Assembly: GCA_963828555.1 (NCBI GenBank)
Contig: CAWHEL010000004.1
Location: forward strand, 1,426,001 to 1,490,000
DNA: 64,000 nucleotides
Direction of reading: 5' to 3'
Source of the DNA: JADJPO01 sp963828555
Lineage (GTDB): Bacteria > Actinomycetota > Actinomycetes > Actinomycetales > Kineosporiaceae
Part shown: positions 18,080 through 27,049 of the stretch, piece after piece
Position numbering within the stretch: position 1 is the first letter of the stretch
How the letters are laid out: the number at the start of each line of letters is the position of its first letter
The notes under the pieces: generated by a model
What the model was told of the DNA's origin: nothing
What the model saw: the letters and a program-made list of their open reading frames with translations, nothing else
The model's database searches: none
Position numbers and translations under genes: made by a program

Positions 18080-18475
18080 GCCGTCCGGGCTGAAGGATCA
18101 TCCCGAAGCTATGCCGACCTCACCCCGACGTGCACGACCGGCGGCACGAGCGGAAGATCATCCGACCTGCCCCGGAGTTCTTGAAGGGTTGGAGGTGAGG
18201 CTCGATGCCCTGGCCAACGTTCCTGGGGCCGGCTCGCGCAGTCATCAATCCATCGCTCTCCGCCTTGCTGGACGCATGGGTTCATTTGCCGTAGTCATCC
18301 ACACGCGTCGTCGAAGCGGATGCACGTACCGAACCGGGCCACGCAGGCAGCCGCGACCCGCGCAGGCTTCACAGGCCCTTACCGACTGCTTCCGTGGAGC
18401 CTGACCTCGCGCTCGGGCGCTGTGGGCCTGCACGGCGTACTTGACGCCGTCGTTTGCCCCCAGCACAGTCCTCGC
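18080..18475. other. 396-bp spacer before the bkd operon
   Basis: No gene supported. The bkd promoter should lie here; a TTGACG box at 18441-18446 is the only candidate seen, and no strong ribosome site precedes the bkdA ATG, so a leaderless transcript is possible. Confidence 0.4.
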
Positions 18476-19702
18476 ATGGATCCAGCGCCCGCAGGGCTTC
18501 GCCTTCGTATCCCCCACGCCGTCCCCGGCGACGGGCCGGCTGGCCGCGTCCGGTTCGTCAGCGCGGCGGGCGAGATGGGCAAGCCTGCCCTCAACGAGAA
18601 GGTCGAGCGCATCGCCCTGATGCGCAAGCAGCTCGTCCGGGTGCTGGACGAGGCAGGCGGGGCCGTCGGGCCGTGGGTGCCCGACCTGATGCCGGAGCAG
18701 AAGCTCACCGGGCTGCGCGACATGCTGCTGCAGCGCGCCTTTGACGGGCGGATGCTGCGCGCCCACCGCCAGGGGATGATCTCGTTCTACATGCAGGCCC
18801 TCGGCGAGGAGGCGATCGCCTGCGCGCAGCAGCGTGCCCTGCGGCCGGGCGACATGCATTTCCCGACCTATCGCCAGCAAGGCTTGTTGATCGCGGCCGG
18901 TTACCCGCTGGCGACGATGATGAACCAGATCCTCTCCAACGAGCTCGACCCCCTCAAGGGTCGCCAGTTGCCTGTGCTGTACTCCTCGAAGGCACACGGA
19001 TTCTTCTCGATCTCAGGAAACCTGGCCACCCAGTACATCCAGGCTGTCGGCTGGGCCATGGCGTCGGCACTCCGGGGTGGCACGGAGATCGCCTCGGCAT
19101 GGATCGGCGAGGGCTCCTCCGCCGAGTCCGACTTCCACGCCGCGCTGGTCTTCGCCTCCACCTATCAGGCGCCGGTCATCCTCAATCTGGTGAACAACCA
19201 TTGGGCGATCTCCACTCCGGAGGACTTCGCCCGGGGTGCGTCGGCCACTTTCGCCGACCGGGGCTACGGGTTCAGCATCCCCGCCCTGCGGGTGGACGGG
19301 AACGACTACCTCGCCGTCTACGCCGCCTCGCAGTGGGCCGCCGAGCGGGCGCGGACCAATCTCGGACCCACACTGATCGAGTGGGTCACCCTGCGGATCG
19401 GCGCGCACTCCACCTCCGACGACCCCTCGGTCTACCGGTCCGCCGACGAGGCAGCCCAGTCACCGCTCGGCGACCCGATCGACCGGCTCAAGCAGCACGT
19501 GATCGCGATCGGCGCGTGGGACGACGAGCGCCACGCCGCGCTGGTCGCCGATCTGGAAGCGGAGGTCGAGGCGACCTTCACGCAGTCCGCGGCCCGCGGA
19601 TCGGCCAAGAGCGGCCACGTCGGTGATCCTCGCTCGATGTTCGACGACGTCTACGCCGAACTCCCCCGGCACCTGCGCGAGCAGCGGGCACAGGTGGGCT
19701 GA
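18476..19702 (+). CDS. bkdA: Branched-chain 2-oxo acid dehydrogenase E1, alpha subunit
   Basis: 408 residues from ATG 18476. It is the thiamine-diphosphate-binding alpha chain of the complex that converts branched-chain 2-oxo acids to acyl-CoA. The block GRQLPVLYSSKAHGFFSISG, then AWIGEGSSAESDF with VNN near residue 240, forms the TPP/Mg motif (GEG replaces GDG). HSTSDDPSVYRS is the phosphorylation-loop-like segment near the active site. PDLMPEQKL and SFYMQALGEEAI are family-typical. First gene of a three-gene operon; the beta gene begins 2 bases after its stop. A longer in-frame start at 18320 is unlikely because its extension is not family-like. Confidence 0.92.
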   Translation: MDPAPAGLRLRIPHAVPGDGPAGRVRFVSAAGEMGKPALNEKVERIALMRKQLVRVLDEAGGAVGPWVPDLMPEQKLTGLRDMLLQRAFDGRMLRAHRQGMISFYMQALGEEAIACAQQRALRPGDMHFPTYRQQGLLIAAGYPLATMMNQILSNELDPLKGRQLPVLYSSKAHGFFSISGNLATQYIQAVGWAMASALRGGTEIASAWIGEGSSAESDFHAALVFASTYQAPVILNLVNNHWAISTPEDFARGASATFADRGYGFSIPALRVDGNDYLAVYAASQWAAERARTNLGPTLIEWVTLRIGAHSTSDDPSVYRSADEAAQSPLGDPIDRLKQHVIAIGAWDDERHAALVADLEAEVEATFTQSAARGSAKSGHVGDPRSMFDDVYAELPRHLREQRAQVG

Positions 19703-19703
19703 C

Positions 19704-20717
19704 ATGCCGAGCATGACGATGATCGAGGCGATCCGCGACGCTCACGCCGTCGCGATGGAACGCGACGACCGCGTGGTCGTGTTCGGTGAGGACGTCGGCT
19801 TCTTCGGAGGCGTGTTCCGCTGTACCCAGGGCCTGCAACAGCGGTTCGGACCGCATCGCTGCTTCGACACACCGATCAGTGAGGCCGGCATCGTCGGGGC
19901 GGCGGTCGGCATGGCGGCCTACGGCCTACGGCCGTGCGTGGAGATCCAGTTCGCCGACTACATGTATCCGGCCTACGACCAGATCGTGTCCGAGGCGGCT
20001 CGGCTGCGCCATCGCTCGGCCGGCGACTTCACCGCCCCCCTGGTGATCCGCATGCCCACCGGCGGCGGCATCTACGGCGGGCAGACTCACTCGCAGAGCC
20101 CTGAGGCTCTGTTCACCCACGTCGCGGGGTTGACCACGGTCGTCGTCTCCAACCCCCACGACGCCAAGGGGCTCCTCCTTGCGTCGATCGAGGACGAAGA
20201 CCCGGTGATCTTCCTGGAGCCCAAACGGCTGTACAACGGACCGTTCGACGGGCACCACGACCAACCGCTGGTGCCCTGGTCGCAGCACCCGCTCGGCGAG
20301 GTACCCGAGGGGCACTACACGATCCCCCTCGGCACAGCGCGGATCCACCGGCCGGGCGACGAGCTGACCGTGCTCACCTACGGCACCCTCGTCCACGTCG
20401 CCCAAGCGGCAGCGGAGGAGACCGGCGTCGACGCCGAGATCGTGGACCTGCGCACGCTCGTCCCGCTCGACATCGAGACTGTGGTCGCGTCGGTGACCAA
20501 GACCGGCCGATGCCTGGCCGTCCACGAAGCCACCCTGACGTCGGGGTTCGGTGGCGAGCTCAGCGCGCTGGTGCAGGAGCGCTGTTTCCATCACCTCGAG
20601 GCGCCCGTCACCCGGGTCTGCGGGTGGGACACCCCCTACCCCCACGCTCACGAATGGTCGTACTTCCCGGGGCCGGAACGCGTCGGGCGGGCGATGCGCG
20701 AGGTGTTGGCCGCATGA
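19704..20717 (+). CDS. bkdB: Branched-chain 2-oxo acid dehydrogenase E1, beta subunit
   Basis: 337 residues from ATG 19704. Pairs with the alpha subunit in the E1 heterotetramer. Visible signatures: VFGEDVGFFGGVFRCTQGL, TPISEAGIVGAAVGMAAYGL with the TPP-activating Glu, GGGIYGGQTHSQSPEA, and FLEPKRLYN. The C-terminal domain gives VDLRTLVPLDIETV and AVHEATLTSGFGGEL. Complete and without defects. Its last ATGA overlaps the start of the E2 gene, showing translational coupling. Confidence 0.93.
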   Translation: MPSMTMIEAIRDAHAVAMERDDRVVVFGEDVGFFGGVFRCTQGLQQRFGPHRCFDTPISEAGIVGAAVGMAAYGLRPCVEIQFADYMYPAYDQIVSEAARLRHRSAGDFTAPLVIRMPTGGGIYGGQTHSQSPEALFTHVAGLTTVVVSNPHDAKGLLLASIEDEDPVIFLEPKRLYNGPFDGHHDQPLVPWSQHPLGEVPEGHYTIPLGTARIHRPGDELTVLTYGTLVHVAQAAAEETGVDAEIVDLRTLVPLDIETVVASVTKTGRCLAVHEATLTSGFGGELSALVQERCFHHLEAPVTRVCGWDTPYPHAHEWSYFPGPERVGRAMREVLAA

Positions 20718-21976
20718 CCAGTTTCGAGGTCAGGCTTCCGGACGTCGGCGAGGGGGTCGCCGAGGCCGAACTGCTCAGCTGGTCGGTCGGCGTCGGCGAC
20801 CAGGTCACCCCGGCGTCCGCATTGGCCGACGTGATGACCGACAAGGCGACCGTCGAGATCGCCTGCCCCGTCACCGGCACGGTCGTCGCCCTGCACGGCG
20901 AGCTCGGGGACCGACTCGCCGTCGGCAGCCGGTTGGTCACGGTCGAGCTCGACGACGGTGCGTCGACGACCAACAGCCCGCCCACCAGCGCGGCGGCCGA
21001 GCTGCCGGGCGCGACCGAGGTGTCGGGCCCGGCCGAGCTCCCGGACCCGGCGGCGCTCCTGGGCGCCTCCGGCCGGCCAGACGCTGAACCGGCCATGATG
21101 CCAGGCGGAGCCAGCCGTTGCGCAACGGCCGCACCCGCCGTCCGAGCCCGAGCCCGACAGCTCGGCCTCGACCTCGCGGACGTGCTCGGCACCGGGCCGG
21201 ACGGTCGGGTCACCCACACTGACCTCGACCGGCACCTGCTCAGCGGGCGGCAATCCGCCGTCGGGTCAGTGGGTACCGGCGAGCCGAACCGCCAACCGGT
21301 GCGGGGTCTGCGCCGGCGGATCGCCGAACGGCTTACGGTTGCCTGGCGGGAGATCCCGCACATCACGTATGTCGACGAGGTGGATGCGACCGAGCTGGAG
21401 GCACTGCGGTCCACCCTGAACGCACGTGACTCGGCGATGCGCCTGACGCTGCTGCCGTTCGTCCTCCGGGCCGTGGTCATCGCCTGTACCGAGCATCCGC
21501 GGGTCAACGCCCGCTTCGACGCCGCGGCCGACACGCTGGAGGTGTTCGACGCCGTCCACGTCGGCATCGCCACCCAGACCGATGACGGACTCATGGTGCC
21601 CGTCGTCCGGGATGCGCAACGACGAGGCATCGACGAACTGGGTGCCGAGATCAACAGGGTGTCCTCGGCAGCGCGAGCCGGGCGGGCGAGCGGGTCCGAA
21701 CTCAGCGGTTCGACGATCACGGTCACCTCGCTCGGCGCCCTGGGCGGGTTGGTGACCACGCCGATCATCAACCACCCCGAAGTGGCGATCGTCGGCGTCA
21801 ACCGGCTGCAGACCCGCCCGCAGTGGCGGGCCGGGCACGGATTCGAGCCCCGACAGATGATGAACCTCTCCTCCAGCTTCGACCACCGGATCGTTGACGG
21901 CTGGGACGCCGCGGTCTTCGTCCAGCGGATCAGGCAACTGCTGGAACACCCGGCACTGCTGTACGCCTGGCGGTGA
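20714..21976 (+). CDS. bkdC: Branched-chain 2-oxo acid dehydrogenase E2 (dihydrolipoamide acyltransferase)
   Basis: 420 residues. Domains in order: one lipoyl domain (1-80) with lipoylation Lys44 in MTDKATVEI; an Ala/Pro linker; a peripheral subunit-binding domain (about 138-175: RARARQLGLDLADVLGTGPD); and a catalytic acyltransferase domain with SSSFDHRIVDGWDA near the C-terminus (His and Asp of the CAT-like centre). It transfers the acyl group to CoA. No E3 gene follows, so dihydrolipoamide dehydrogenase must be supplied from elsewhere. The whole operon is intact inside an otherwise decaying region. Confidence 0.93.
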   Translation: MTSFEVRLPDVGEGVAEAELLSWSVGVGDQVTPASALADVMTDKATVEIACPVTGTVVALHGELGDRLAVGSRLVTVELDDGASTTNSPPTSAAAELPGATEVSGPAELPDPAALLGASGRPDAEPAMMPGGASRCATAAPAVRARARQLGLDLADVLGTGPDGRVTHTDLDRHLLSGRQSAVGSVGTGEPNRQPVRGLRRRIAERLTVAWREIPHITYVDEVDATELEALRSTLNARDSAMRLTLLPFVLRAVVIACTEHPRVNARFDAAADTLEVFDAVHVGIATQTDDGLMVPVVRDAQRRGIDELGAEINRVSSAARAGRASGSELSGSTITVTSLGALGGLVTTPIINHPEVAIVGVNRLQTRPQWRAGHGFEPRQMMNLSSSFDHRIVDGWDAAVFVQRIRQLLEHPALLYAWR

Positions 21977-22293
21977 CCTACGACCGCCGGCGGCGTCCGC
22001 CGCGTCCGGCGACGTCGCAGCCGAACGCGCTGCCGTGCGCACGTGGCTGGCGCAGATCCAGTCCAGGCTCGCAGTGCCCTCTTCTCTGCCAGGTAGCAGG
22101 GATGACGGCAATTGCCTTGGCTACGCCGCGTCCCGCGCGGCCGCACTCGTCGCGGCAATTGCGGGCGGCGGCGAGCGTCGCAAGCGCGGCAGCGGCGCAA
22201 CTTCCGCGCAGCGGGGCACGTGTGCGTGCTCGGGCAAGAGCGCGTACCGGAGTCCGTCCTCGGTGATCATCGCGGTTGCCGTTGAGAGTACCG
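21977..22293. other. 317-bp spacer, nothing recognised
   Basis: Downstream of bkdC. GCGGCAATTGCGGGCGG-type motifs occur near 22155; no hairpin with a T run and no gene. Confidence 0.4.
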
Positions 22294-22842
22294 ATGGGGC
22301 AGGCTCGCAGCGTGAGCCACCTGGGCAGCGACCCGTCCGTGACTCTGGTCGTCATCTCCGGGCTTCCGGCCGTCGGCAAGACGACGATCGCCAGCCGGCT
22401 TGCACAACAGATCCGTGCCGCGCACGTACGCATCGACACGATCGAGCAGGCGGTCATCGAGGCGACACCATTGGTCCAGCCGCTCGGTCCGGTCGGTTAC
22501 GTCGTCGGCTATGCCGTGGCGGCCGACCAGCTACGCAACTGCGTGTCCGTGGTGGCCGACTCGGTCAACCCGCTCGCGGTGACCAGATCGGCCTGGCGTG
22601 AGGTCGGTGCCCGTCACGCGGACCGGACGGTCGAGGTGGAGGTCATCTGTTCCGATCCGGACGAGCACCGTCGCCGGGCCGAGACGCGGACCTCGTCCAT
22701 CCCTGGCCTGGTCCTGCCGACCTGGCCACAGATCCTCGATCGCGAGTACGAACCGTGGGATCGCCTGCCATTGATCGTCGACACGGCCAACGCCGACCTC
22801 GATGCCTGCGTCACGACCCTTCGTCGACGTGCCGATCTGTGA
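22294..22842 (+). CDS. P-loop kinase-like AAA protein
   Basis: 182 residues from ATG 22294; GTG 22312 is an equally good start. Walker A is GLPAVGKTT near residue 24. RIDTIEQAVIE follows, where a small-molecule kinase would place its acceptor Asp. A basic lid (SDPDEHRRRAETR) lies in the second half. It resembles the AAA_33/gluconate- or chloramphenicol-kinase-like group. Substrate unknown. Its downstream neighbour is a decayed immunity-like gene. Confidence 0.75.
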   Translation: MGQARSVSHLGSDPSVTLVVISGLPAVGKTTIASRLAQQIRAAHVRIDTIEQAVIEATPLVQPLGPVGYVVGYAVAADQLRNCVSVVADSVNPLAVTRSAWREVGARHADRTVEVEVICSDPDEHRRRAETRTSSIPGLVLPTWPQILDREYEPWDRLPLIVDTANADLDACVTTLRRRADL

Positions 22843-22932
22843 CCGGGCAACGCGCACCTCGGGGCAATTGAGTGCGTTTGTGACCACGGTCGTCTGCTCG
22901 CGCCTCGGGCGAGGCGTCGTGATGATGGAGCC

Positions 22933-23460
22933 ATGCCGATCGATCCAGTCGACTACTTCGACCTGAGCATGGACGAGCTGCGCCACGTCGCTCGCCACGC
23001 GGTCGTCAGCGCGAACAAGTTCTCACCGACTTTGACCAGGAGTACACAGACGGCCCCGCGCCGCCATCGAAACAACCTGGACCTTCGTCACGGCGGCAAG
23101 CGCACGAAGTTGCAGTGGGTCACAGCGCTGGACGCGCGCAGGGCTGCCCGAGAGGCAAACGCCGACACAGCCATACATGTTGCGCATGGTGCCGGTGACG
23201 CGGCGGCGGCCTACCTGCACCCGATGGCGAGGGCGAGCCAGTGGCATTCTCCACGCGGCTGCGCACGCCGCGCGCACTACCGAATTGGTTGCCGGTGACC
23301 CGGGCCTGGCCCTCGGGCAGGTGGAGCTGGCGGCCAAGCGGGCGACGCCGGCACTTGTCGACATGCTTCGCCGGTATCCGCCTGCTCCGGCTGACAAGAG
23401 CCTGAGTAGCTCGGTATGCAGCGGCCGCTCGATTGCCGGCGGGAGCAAGCTGGCCGACCT
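22933..23460 (+). pseudogene. Putative Imm-5-like immunity protein, frameshifted
   Basis: ATG 22933 opens MPIDPVDYFDLSMDELRHVA, then the frame is lost near 23020. Later pieces in other frames are family-typical: TKLQWVTALDARRAAREANA, then ELVAGDPGLALGQVELAAKR and ATPALVDMLRRYPPAP. They match the helical 'putative immunity protein' (Imm-5-like) family found in actinobacterial genomes. At least two indels separate the pieces. No toxin gene is adjacent. The end coordinate is approximate. Confidence 0.6.
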
Positions 23461-23579
23461 GCATCAGCAGGGGGCTGCGGTATTGACGAGCATTCCCGGG
23501 GGGAGAACCATCGCAGTGGCCGCTGCGGCGTTCTGGTCACCGAGGATCGGCATGCGACCGAAGCGGCTTGGAGGAGGTT

Positions 23580-24080
23580 ATGACAACAGCACAGGGTTCC
23601 CTGGACCTCCTCGACGACCCCGTCGCACAGCGGCTCCTCACGTCAACACTGCCCGCACGCTTCGCCTACGTGTGGAACGACGGCACGCCCCGCGTCATCC
23701 CGATCGGTTTCCACTGGAACGGGCACGAGCTCGTCCTGGGGACCCCGCCGGACGCCCCCAAAGCTCAGGCTCTTCGCGACGGAGCTCCCGTCGCCCTGAC
23801 CATCGACAGCGACAGCCCACCATGGAAGGTGCTCCTCGTCCGTGGCACCGTCGCGCTCGACGTGGTCGACGGGATCGCGCCCGAGTATGCCGCCATGTCC
23901 AGGCGAGTCATGGGCGAGGAGGGCGGCGAGGCCTGGCTCAACCAACTCGCACCCATGTGCCCGCAGATGCTGCGGATCCGCATCACCCCGACCTGGGTGG
24001 GCATCCTCGATTTCGAGAGCCGCTTCCCCAGCGCTCTCGAGCGAGCCATGGAAGGGATGTCGGGCAGCGGCACTGTCTGA
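23580..24080 (+). CDS. Pyridoxamine 5'-phosphate oxidase-like flavin protein
   Basis: 166 residues from ATG 23580 with GGAGGAGG 6-8 bases upstream. The split-barrel pattern is clear: LLTSTLPARFAYVWNDGTPR, IPIGFHWNGHELVLGTPPD, KAQALRDGAPVALTIDSD, then WKVLLVRGTVALDVVDG. Proteins of this family bind FMN, F420 or haem and act as small oxidoreductases; the cofactor cannot be decided. It ends with a segment typical of actinobacterial members (ITPTWVGILDFESRFP). Stand-alone. Confidence 0.82.
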   Translation: MTTAQGSLDLLDDPVAQRLLTSTLPARFAYVWNDGTPRVIPIGFHWNGHELVLGTPPDAPKAQALRDGAPVALTIDSDSPPWKVLLVRGTVALDVVDGIAPEYAAMSRRVMGEEGGEAWLNQLAPMCPQMLRIRITPTWVGILDFESRFPSALERAMEGMSGSGTV

Positions 24081-24653
24081 CGACGGCACATCAAGAGCCG
24101 CCACGCCTGGTCACGCTCCGTTCGTTCCGGACGAGTCGCTGGCTCACGGTCCGGAGCCCCGCGGCGATCCAGGGTCACCACCACAGAAACGGCGCCGCAT
24201 CGACACGGGACCAGTCGATCTCAGCGGCGCCCTCCATCTGCTTCACTCACGCGCATGACCGGTAACGCTTACCTGTGCTACGCGGCGTGAGCGTATTGGC
24301 CGCGCGGATCGCGGCATCTCCGGATGTTGCTCCGGGCAGCGTTTGCTTGCGACACCAGATGCCTCTGACGGAGGCTCAGGTGTCGGACGCCTCGTAGTGG
24401 CCCGGTGGTTGGTGGCCGGGATCGGACTGTGGCTGCCCCTGTCGTACTCGACGAGCTCACGCCCTTCGATGACGCGTCTGATCTGGCGGGCGCTGTCGTC
24501 GAACCGGCGAAGACCCGAACCGGATGCTCTGCAGCATGCGGACCAGCATGCCCCAGGATCAAGGGCTAGGGTGTCCGCGACGGAATCGTTGGGAACCGTC
24601 ACCCTCCTGATCCGTAGTTCACCGCTACGCGTTGGTCAGCCAGAACCCTCGGG
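24081..24653. other. 573-bp spacer with an unoccupied copy of the island repeat
   Basis: No gene supported on either strand. It holds the most complete repeat copy of the window at 24281-24340. Confidence 0.55.
24281..24340. repeat. Most complete island repeat; empty IS110 target
   Basis: CGCGGCGTGAGCGTATTGGC, then CGCGCGGATCGCGGCATCTC, then CGGATGTTGCTCCGGGCAGC. The middle is the uninterrupted form of the site into which both IS110 elements are inserted (between CGCGGC and AT(C/T)TCCGG). Arms GCGGC/GCCGC occur twice. Confidence 0.7.
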
Positions 24654-24800
24654 ATGGTCTTCCAGGTGGCGCGGGTGTCCGACCTGCCGCTCGACCTGGT
24701 CTTCCAGTACGAGGCGCCCTCGCACGACGCGCCTCGGGAACCCCCTCCGCCTCGACCGGCTGAACCGCAGCAGACCCCCCTTGGGAGGCGACCTTCATGA
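24654..24800 (+). CDS. Short ORF coupled to the DUF4386 gene
   Basis: 48 residues from ATG 24654, reading MVFQVARVSDLPLDLVFQYE followed by a Pro-rich tail. Its TGA overlaps the next start (ATGA). It may be a leader peptide, or the C-terminal remnant of a lost upstream gene whose frame has been cut. The overlap argues it was once translated with the next gene. No known domain. Confidence 0.35.
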   Translation: MVFQVARVSDLPLDLVFQYEAPSHDAPREPPPPRPAEPQQTPLGRRPS

Positions 24801-25495
24801 CGACCACGCAGCGTTCGGCTCGGCTGACCGCCCTGGCCTACCTCGGACTCGCCATCTCGGGCATCGTCGGCTTCCTCCTGATCCGATCGCAGCTCTACGT
24901 GCCCGACGACGCCACCCGGACCGCCGCCAACCTCGTGGCGCATGAGGGGCTAGCCCGCCTCGGCGTCGCTGCGGACCTCGTCACGGTGCTCACCCAGGCG
25001 CTGGCGGCGGTGGGGTTCTTCCTCGTCTTCCGGCGTGTCAACCCCGTAGGCGCGGCTTCGATCACGGCGTTCGGGCTGGTGAACTCCGTTGTCATACTCC
25101 TGGCCACTGCGTTCTCGGCGACAGCGCTCCAGGTGGCCGTTCGTGGCGGGCCGACGTCGGCGAGTGATGCCCTCATGCTGTACGACGTCAACGCTGCCAC
25201 CTGGAATGCGGGAGGCCTGTTCTTCGGGCTGTGGCTGATTCCGATGGGATGGCTCACCCTGCGCTCCGGCTCCATGCCCCGTGCGCTCGGGTGGATCCTG
25301 GTCGTCGGGGGAGTCGGCTACGTCCTGAGCGCTTTCGTGAGCTTCCTCGCGCCCGGTGCCTCCGGCCTCGCCGGCGTGCTGCCGCTGCCCGCCACCCTCG
25401 GGGAGGTCTGGATGATCGGCTATCTGCTGATCAAGGGGATGCCGGACGGGCCCCCGATGCCCGGACGACGAGATCCCGCGGGCGCGGTGGCGTGA
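24797..25495 (+). CDS. DUF4386 membrane protein
   Basis: 232 residues, six hydrophobic helices. The opening RLTALAYLGLAISGIVGFLL, the central LYDVNAATWNAGGLFFGLWL and the LGWILVVGGVGYVLSAF stretch are characteristic of the DUF4386 family. Its function is unknown; family members are common near regulators and stress genes. ATG 24797 overlaps the stop of a short upstream ORF. A carboxymuconolactone decarboxylase-like gene follows 84 bases later on the same strand and could be co-transcribed. Confidence 0.82.
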   Translation: MTTTQRSARLTALAYLGLAISGIVGFLLIRSQLYVPDDATRTAANLVAHEGLARLGVAADLVTVLTQALAAVGFFLVFRRVNPVGAASITAFGLVNSVVILLATAFSATALQVAVRGGPTSASDALMLYDVNAATWNAGGLFFGLWLIPMGWLTLRSGSMPRALGWILVVGGVGYVLSAFVSFLAPGASGLAGVLPLPATLGEVWMIGYLLIKGMPDGPPMPGRRDPAGAVA

Positions 25496-25579
25496 GTGGC
25501 GATGTCACGAGCGCAGCGCTCGGCGCATGAGAGTGCGAAGCGGGTGTCGCTCCCGAGGCTGCGGCCCGAGGATGGTGGC

Positions 25580-26170
25580 ATGTTCATCGACATCGTCGAC
25601 GAGGCGGCCGCAACGGGGCAGGTGGCGGAGTACTACGGGCAACAGCGTGAGGCGTGGGGTTTCCTGCCCAACTACGCGCTGGCCTTCAGCCCTCGGCCGG
25701 ACGTAGCCCAGGCTTGGAACCTGCTCAACTCCACGATCCGCCAGGGCATGGACCGACGCCGCTTCGAACTGGTCACCATCGCGGCAGCCCGCGCCCTGCG
25801 TTCGACCTACTGCACGGCGGCCCACGCAAAGTTCCTGCGCGACATCTGCCAGGACGAAGAGTCCCTGCACCGGATCGCCCGCACACCCGACGGCGCAGAC
25901 CTCGAGCCCCAAGACCGTGCCGTCTACCGGTTCGCCACCAAAGTGGCCACCGACGCCTCATCGGTAGAGCAGACGGACGTTGACCAGCTCCGAGCGGTGG
26001 GCTTGTCTGATGCAGAGATCGCAGACGTGGTGTATGCCGCCGCGGCCCGTGCCTTCTTCACCCGGGTCCTCGACGGCCTCGGCGCCCAACTCGACCCATC
26101 GACCGCGCAAACCTTCGACCAGCAGCTGCTTGCCTCGATGATCGTGGGCCGACCGGTCGCAGAGACGTAA
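25580..26170 (+). CDS. Carboxymuconolactone decarboxylase / AhpD-like protein
   Basis: 196 residues from ATG 25580. The all-helical AhpD-like fold is indicated by RQGMDRRRFELVTIAAARAL followed by STYCTAAHAKFL. That is the peroxidatic segment, with one Cys and a His in place of the second Cys of CxxC. QDRAVYRFATKVATDA and LSDAEIADVVYAAAARAFFT complete the family pattern. The role is probably thiol-dependent peroxidase or related; not decided by sequence. An in-frame earlier start at 25496 is possible. Confidence 0.85.
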   Translation: MFIDIVDEAAATGQVAEYYGQQREAWGFLPNYALAFSPRPDVAQAWNLLNSTIRQGMDRRRFELVTIAAARALRSTYCTAAHAKFLRDICQDEESLHRIARTPDGADLEPQDRAVYRFATKVATDASSVEQTDVDQLRAVGLSDAEIADVVYAAAARAFFTRVLDGLGAQLDPSTAQTFDQQLLASMIVGRPVAET

Positions 26171-26725
26171 GCTCGCAACCCTGCTCACCGGACCGTCGAG
26201 CCAGCAACTCGCCGGGGTGCGGCATCCCATCGCGCGATAAGCACGCTCGGCGGCATTATGCGGTTGATCGGTGTCGCAGAGCCGCGACCGACCCGCCAAC
26301 ACCGCAGCCCCACCACGAAGCGTCACGGGTTGAGCTATCGACCGCAGTCGGTCATCGCGGCAGATCCGCACGGCCGCGTCGCCAGCGAACGCTACGCGGC
26401 ATAGCGGACGGTTACTCTCGGTCGGTCGCCGCCGCATCGCCCCTGCACGAGCCGCTGGTTCACCGCTTTCCTGAGATGTCGCCGTTCGACGTCAGCGATC
26501 GCACTGCCCTGTCTCCTTCCAGTCCGCCCCCGCGGCGAAGCGGGGTGAAGTCGTGTTGACCGTTGTGGCGGCGTTGGAGGTTGATGAACGAATCCGGGAC
26601 ACCGTGTACCTGCCTGCTTGTGACCCCCGTCGCTGCCCTTGCTCCCGACGCGGACGACACTGGAGATGTCGTCGCCGAGGTCACTGCAGATGTGGTCCCC
26701 AGGTCACTGGAGGGTGGTGGGCGCA
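26171..26725. other. 555-bp spacer with repeats, no gene
   Basis: Contains GCGGCATTATGCGG at 26251, the second copy of the 26-bp repeat (26376-26401), and a CCCCGC/GCGGGG hairpin near 26530. Open frames on both strands look like shadows. Confidence 0.5.
26376..26401. repeat. 26-bp repeat, copy 2
   Basis: Identical to 7865-7890. Flanks differ except for a short ATAGCGG-like tail. In a gene-free spacer. Confidence 0.7.
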
Positions 26726-26917
26726 ATGACGCAGAAGGCCAAGATCAGCCCAGGGCAATCGGCTGTCGGTGTCGCACTGGCAGTTGGCGCCGGGATTGGC
26801 ATCGTCATCGGGGTCATCATGGGAGGTGGGGCGGGCATCGCCATCGGCGCTGCCATCGGTGCCGGCATCGGCGTCGTGGTGGGAGCCGTTTGGGACGGGT
26901 CCCGCTTGGGGCGATGA
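26726..26917 (+). CDS. Small glycine-zipper membrane protein
   Basis: 63 residues from ATG 26726 with GGAGG 12 bases upstream. After a polar start (MTQKAKISPGQSA) the rest is one or two hydrophobic helices dense in GxxxG repeats (GAGIGIVIGVIMGGGAGIAI), ending with VWDGSRLGR. Glycine-zipper proteins of this size pack tightly in membranes and are found in stress-response proteins and small toxins. Nothing more specific is visible. Single gene. Confidence 0.7.
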   Translation: MTQKAKISPGQSAVGVALAVGAGIGIVIGVIMGGGAGIAIGAAIGAGIGVVVGAVWDGSRLGR

Positions 26918-27049
26918 CCGATCGCGACATCACCGCGGCATGATCACCACACCAGGACTGTCCAGGAAACCGGGTCAGGCTCCGCCTTGTCTCTTGGGCT
27001 GGGCTGTTGTGCTGCGCGCGGGTCTTCGGCTGACGGGAGGAGGTGCTTC

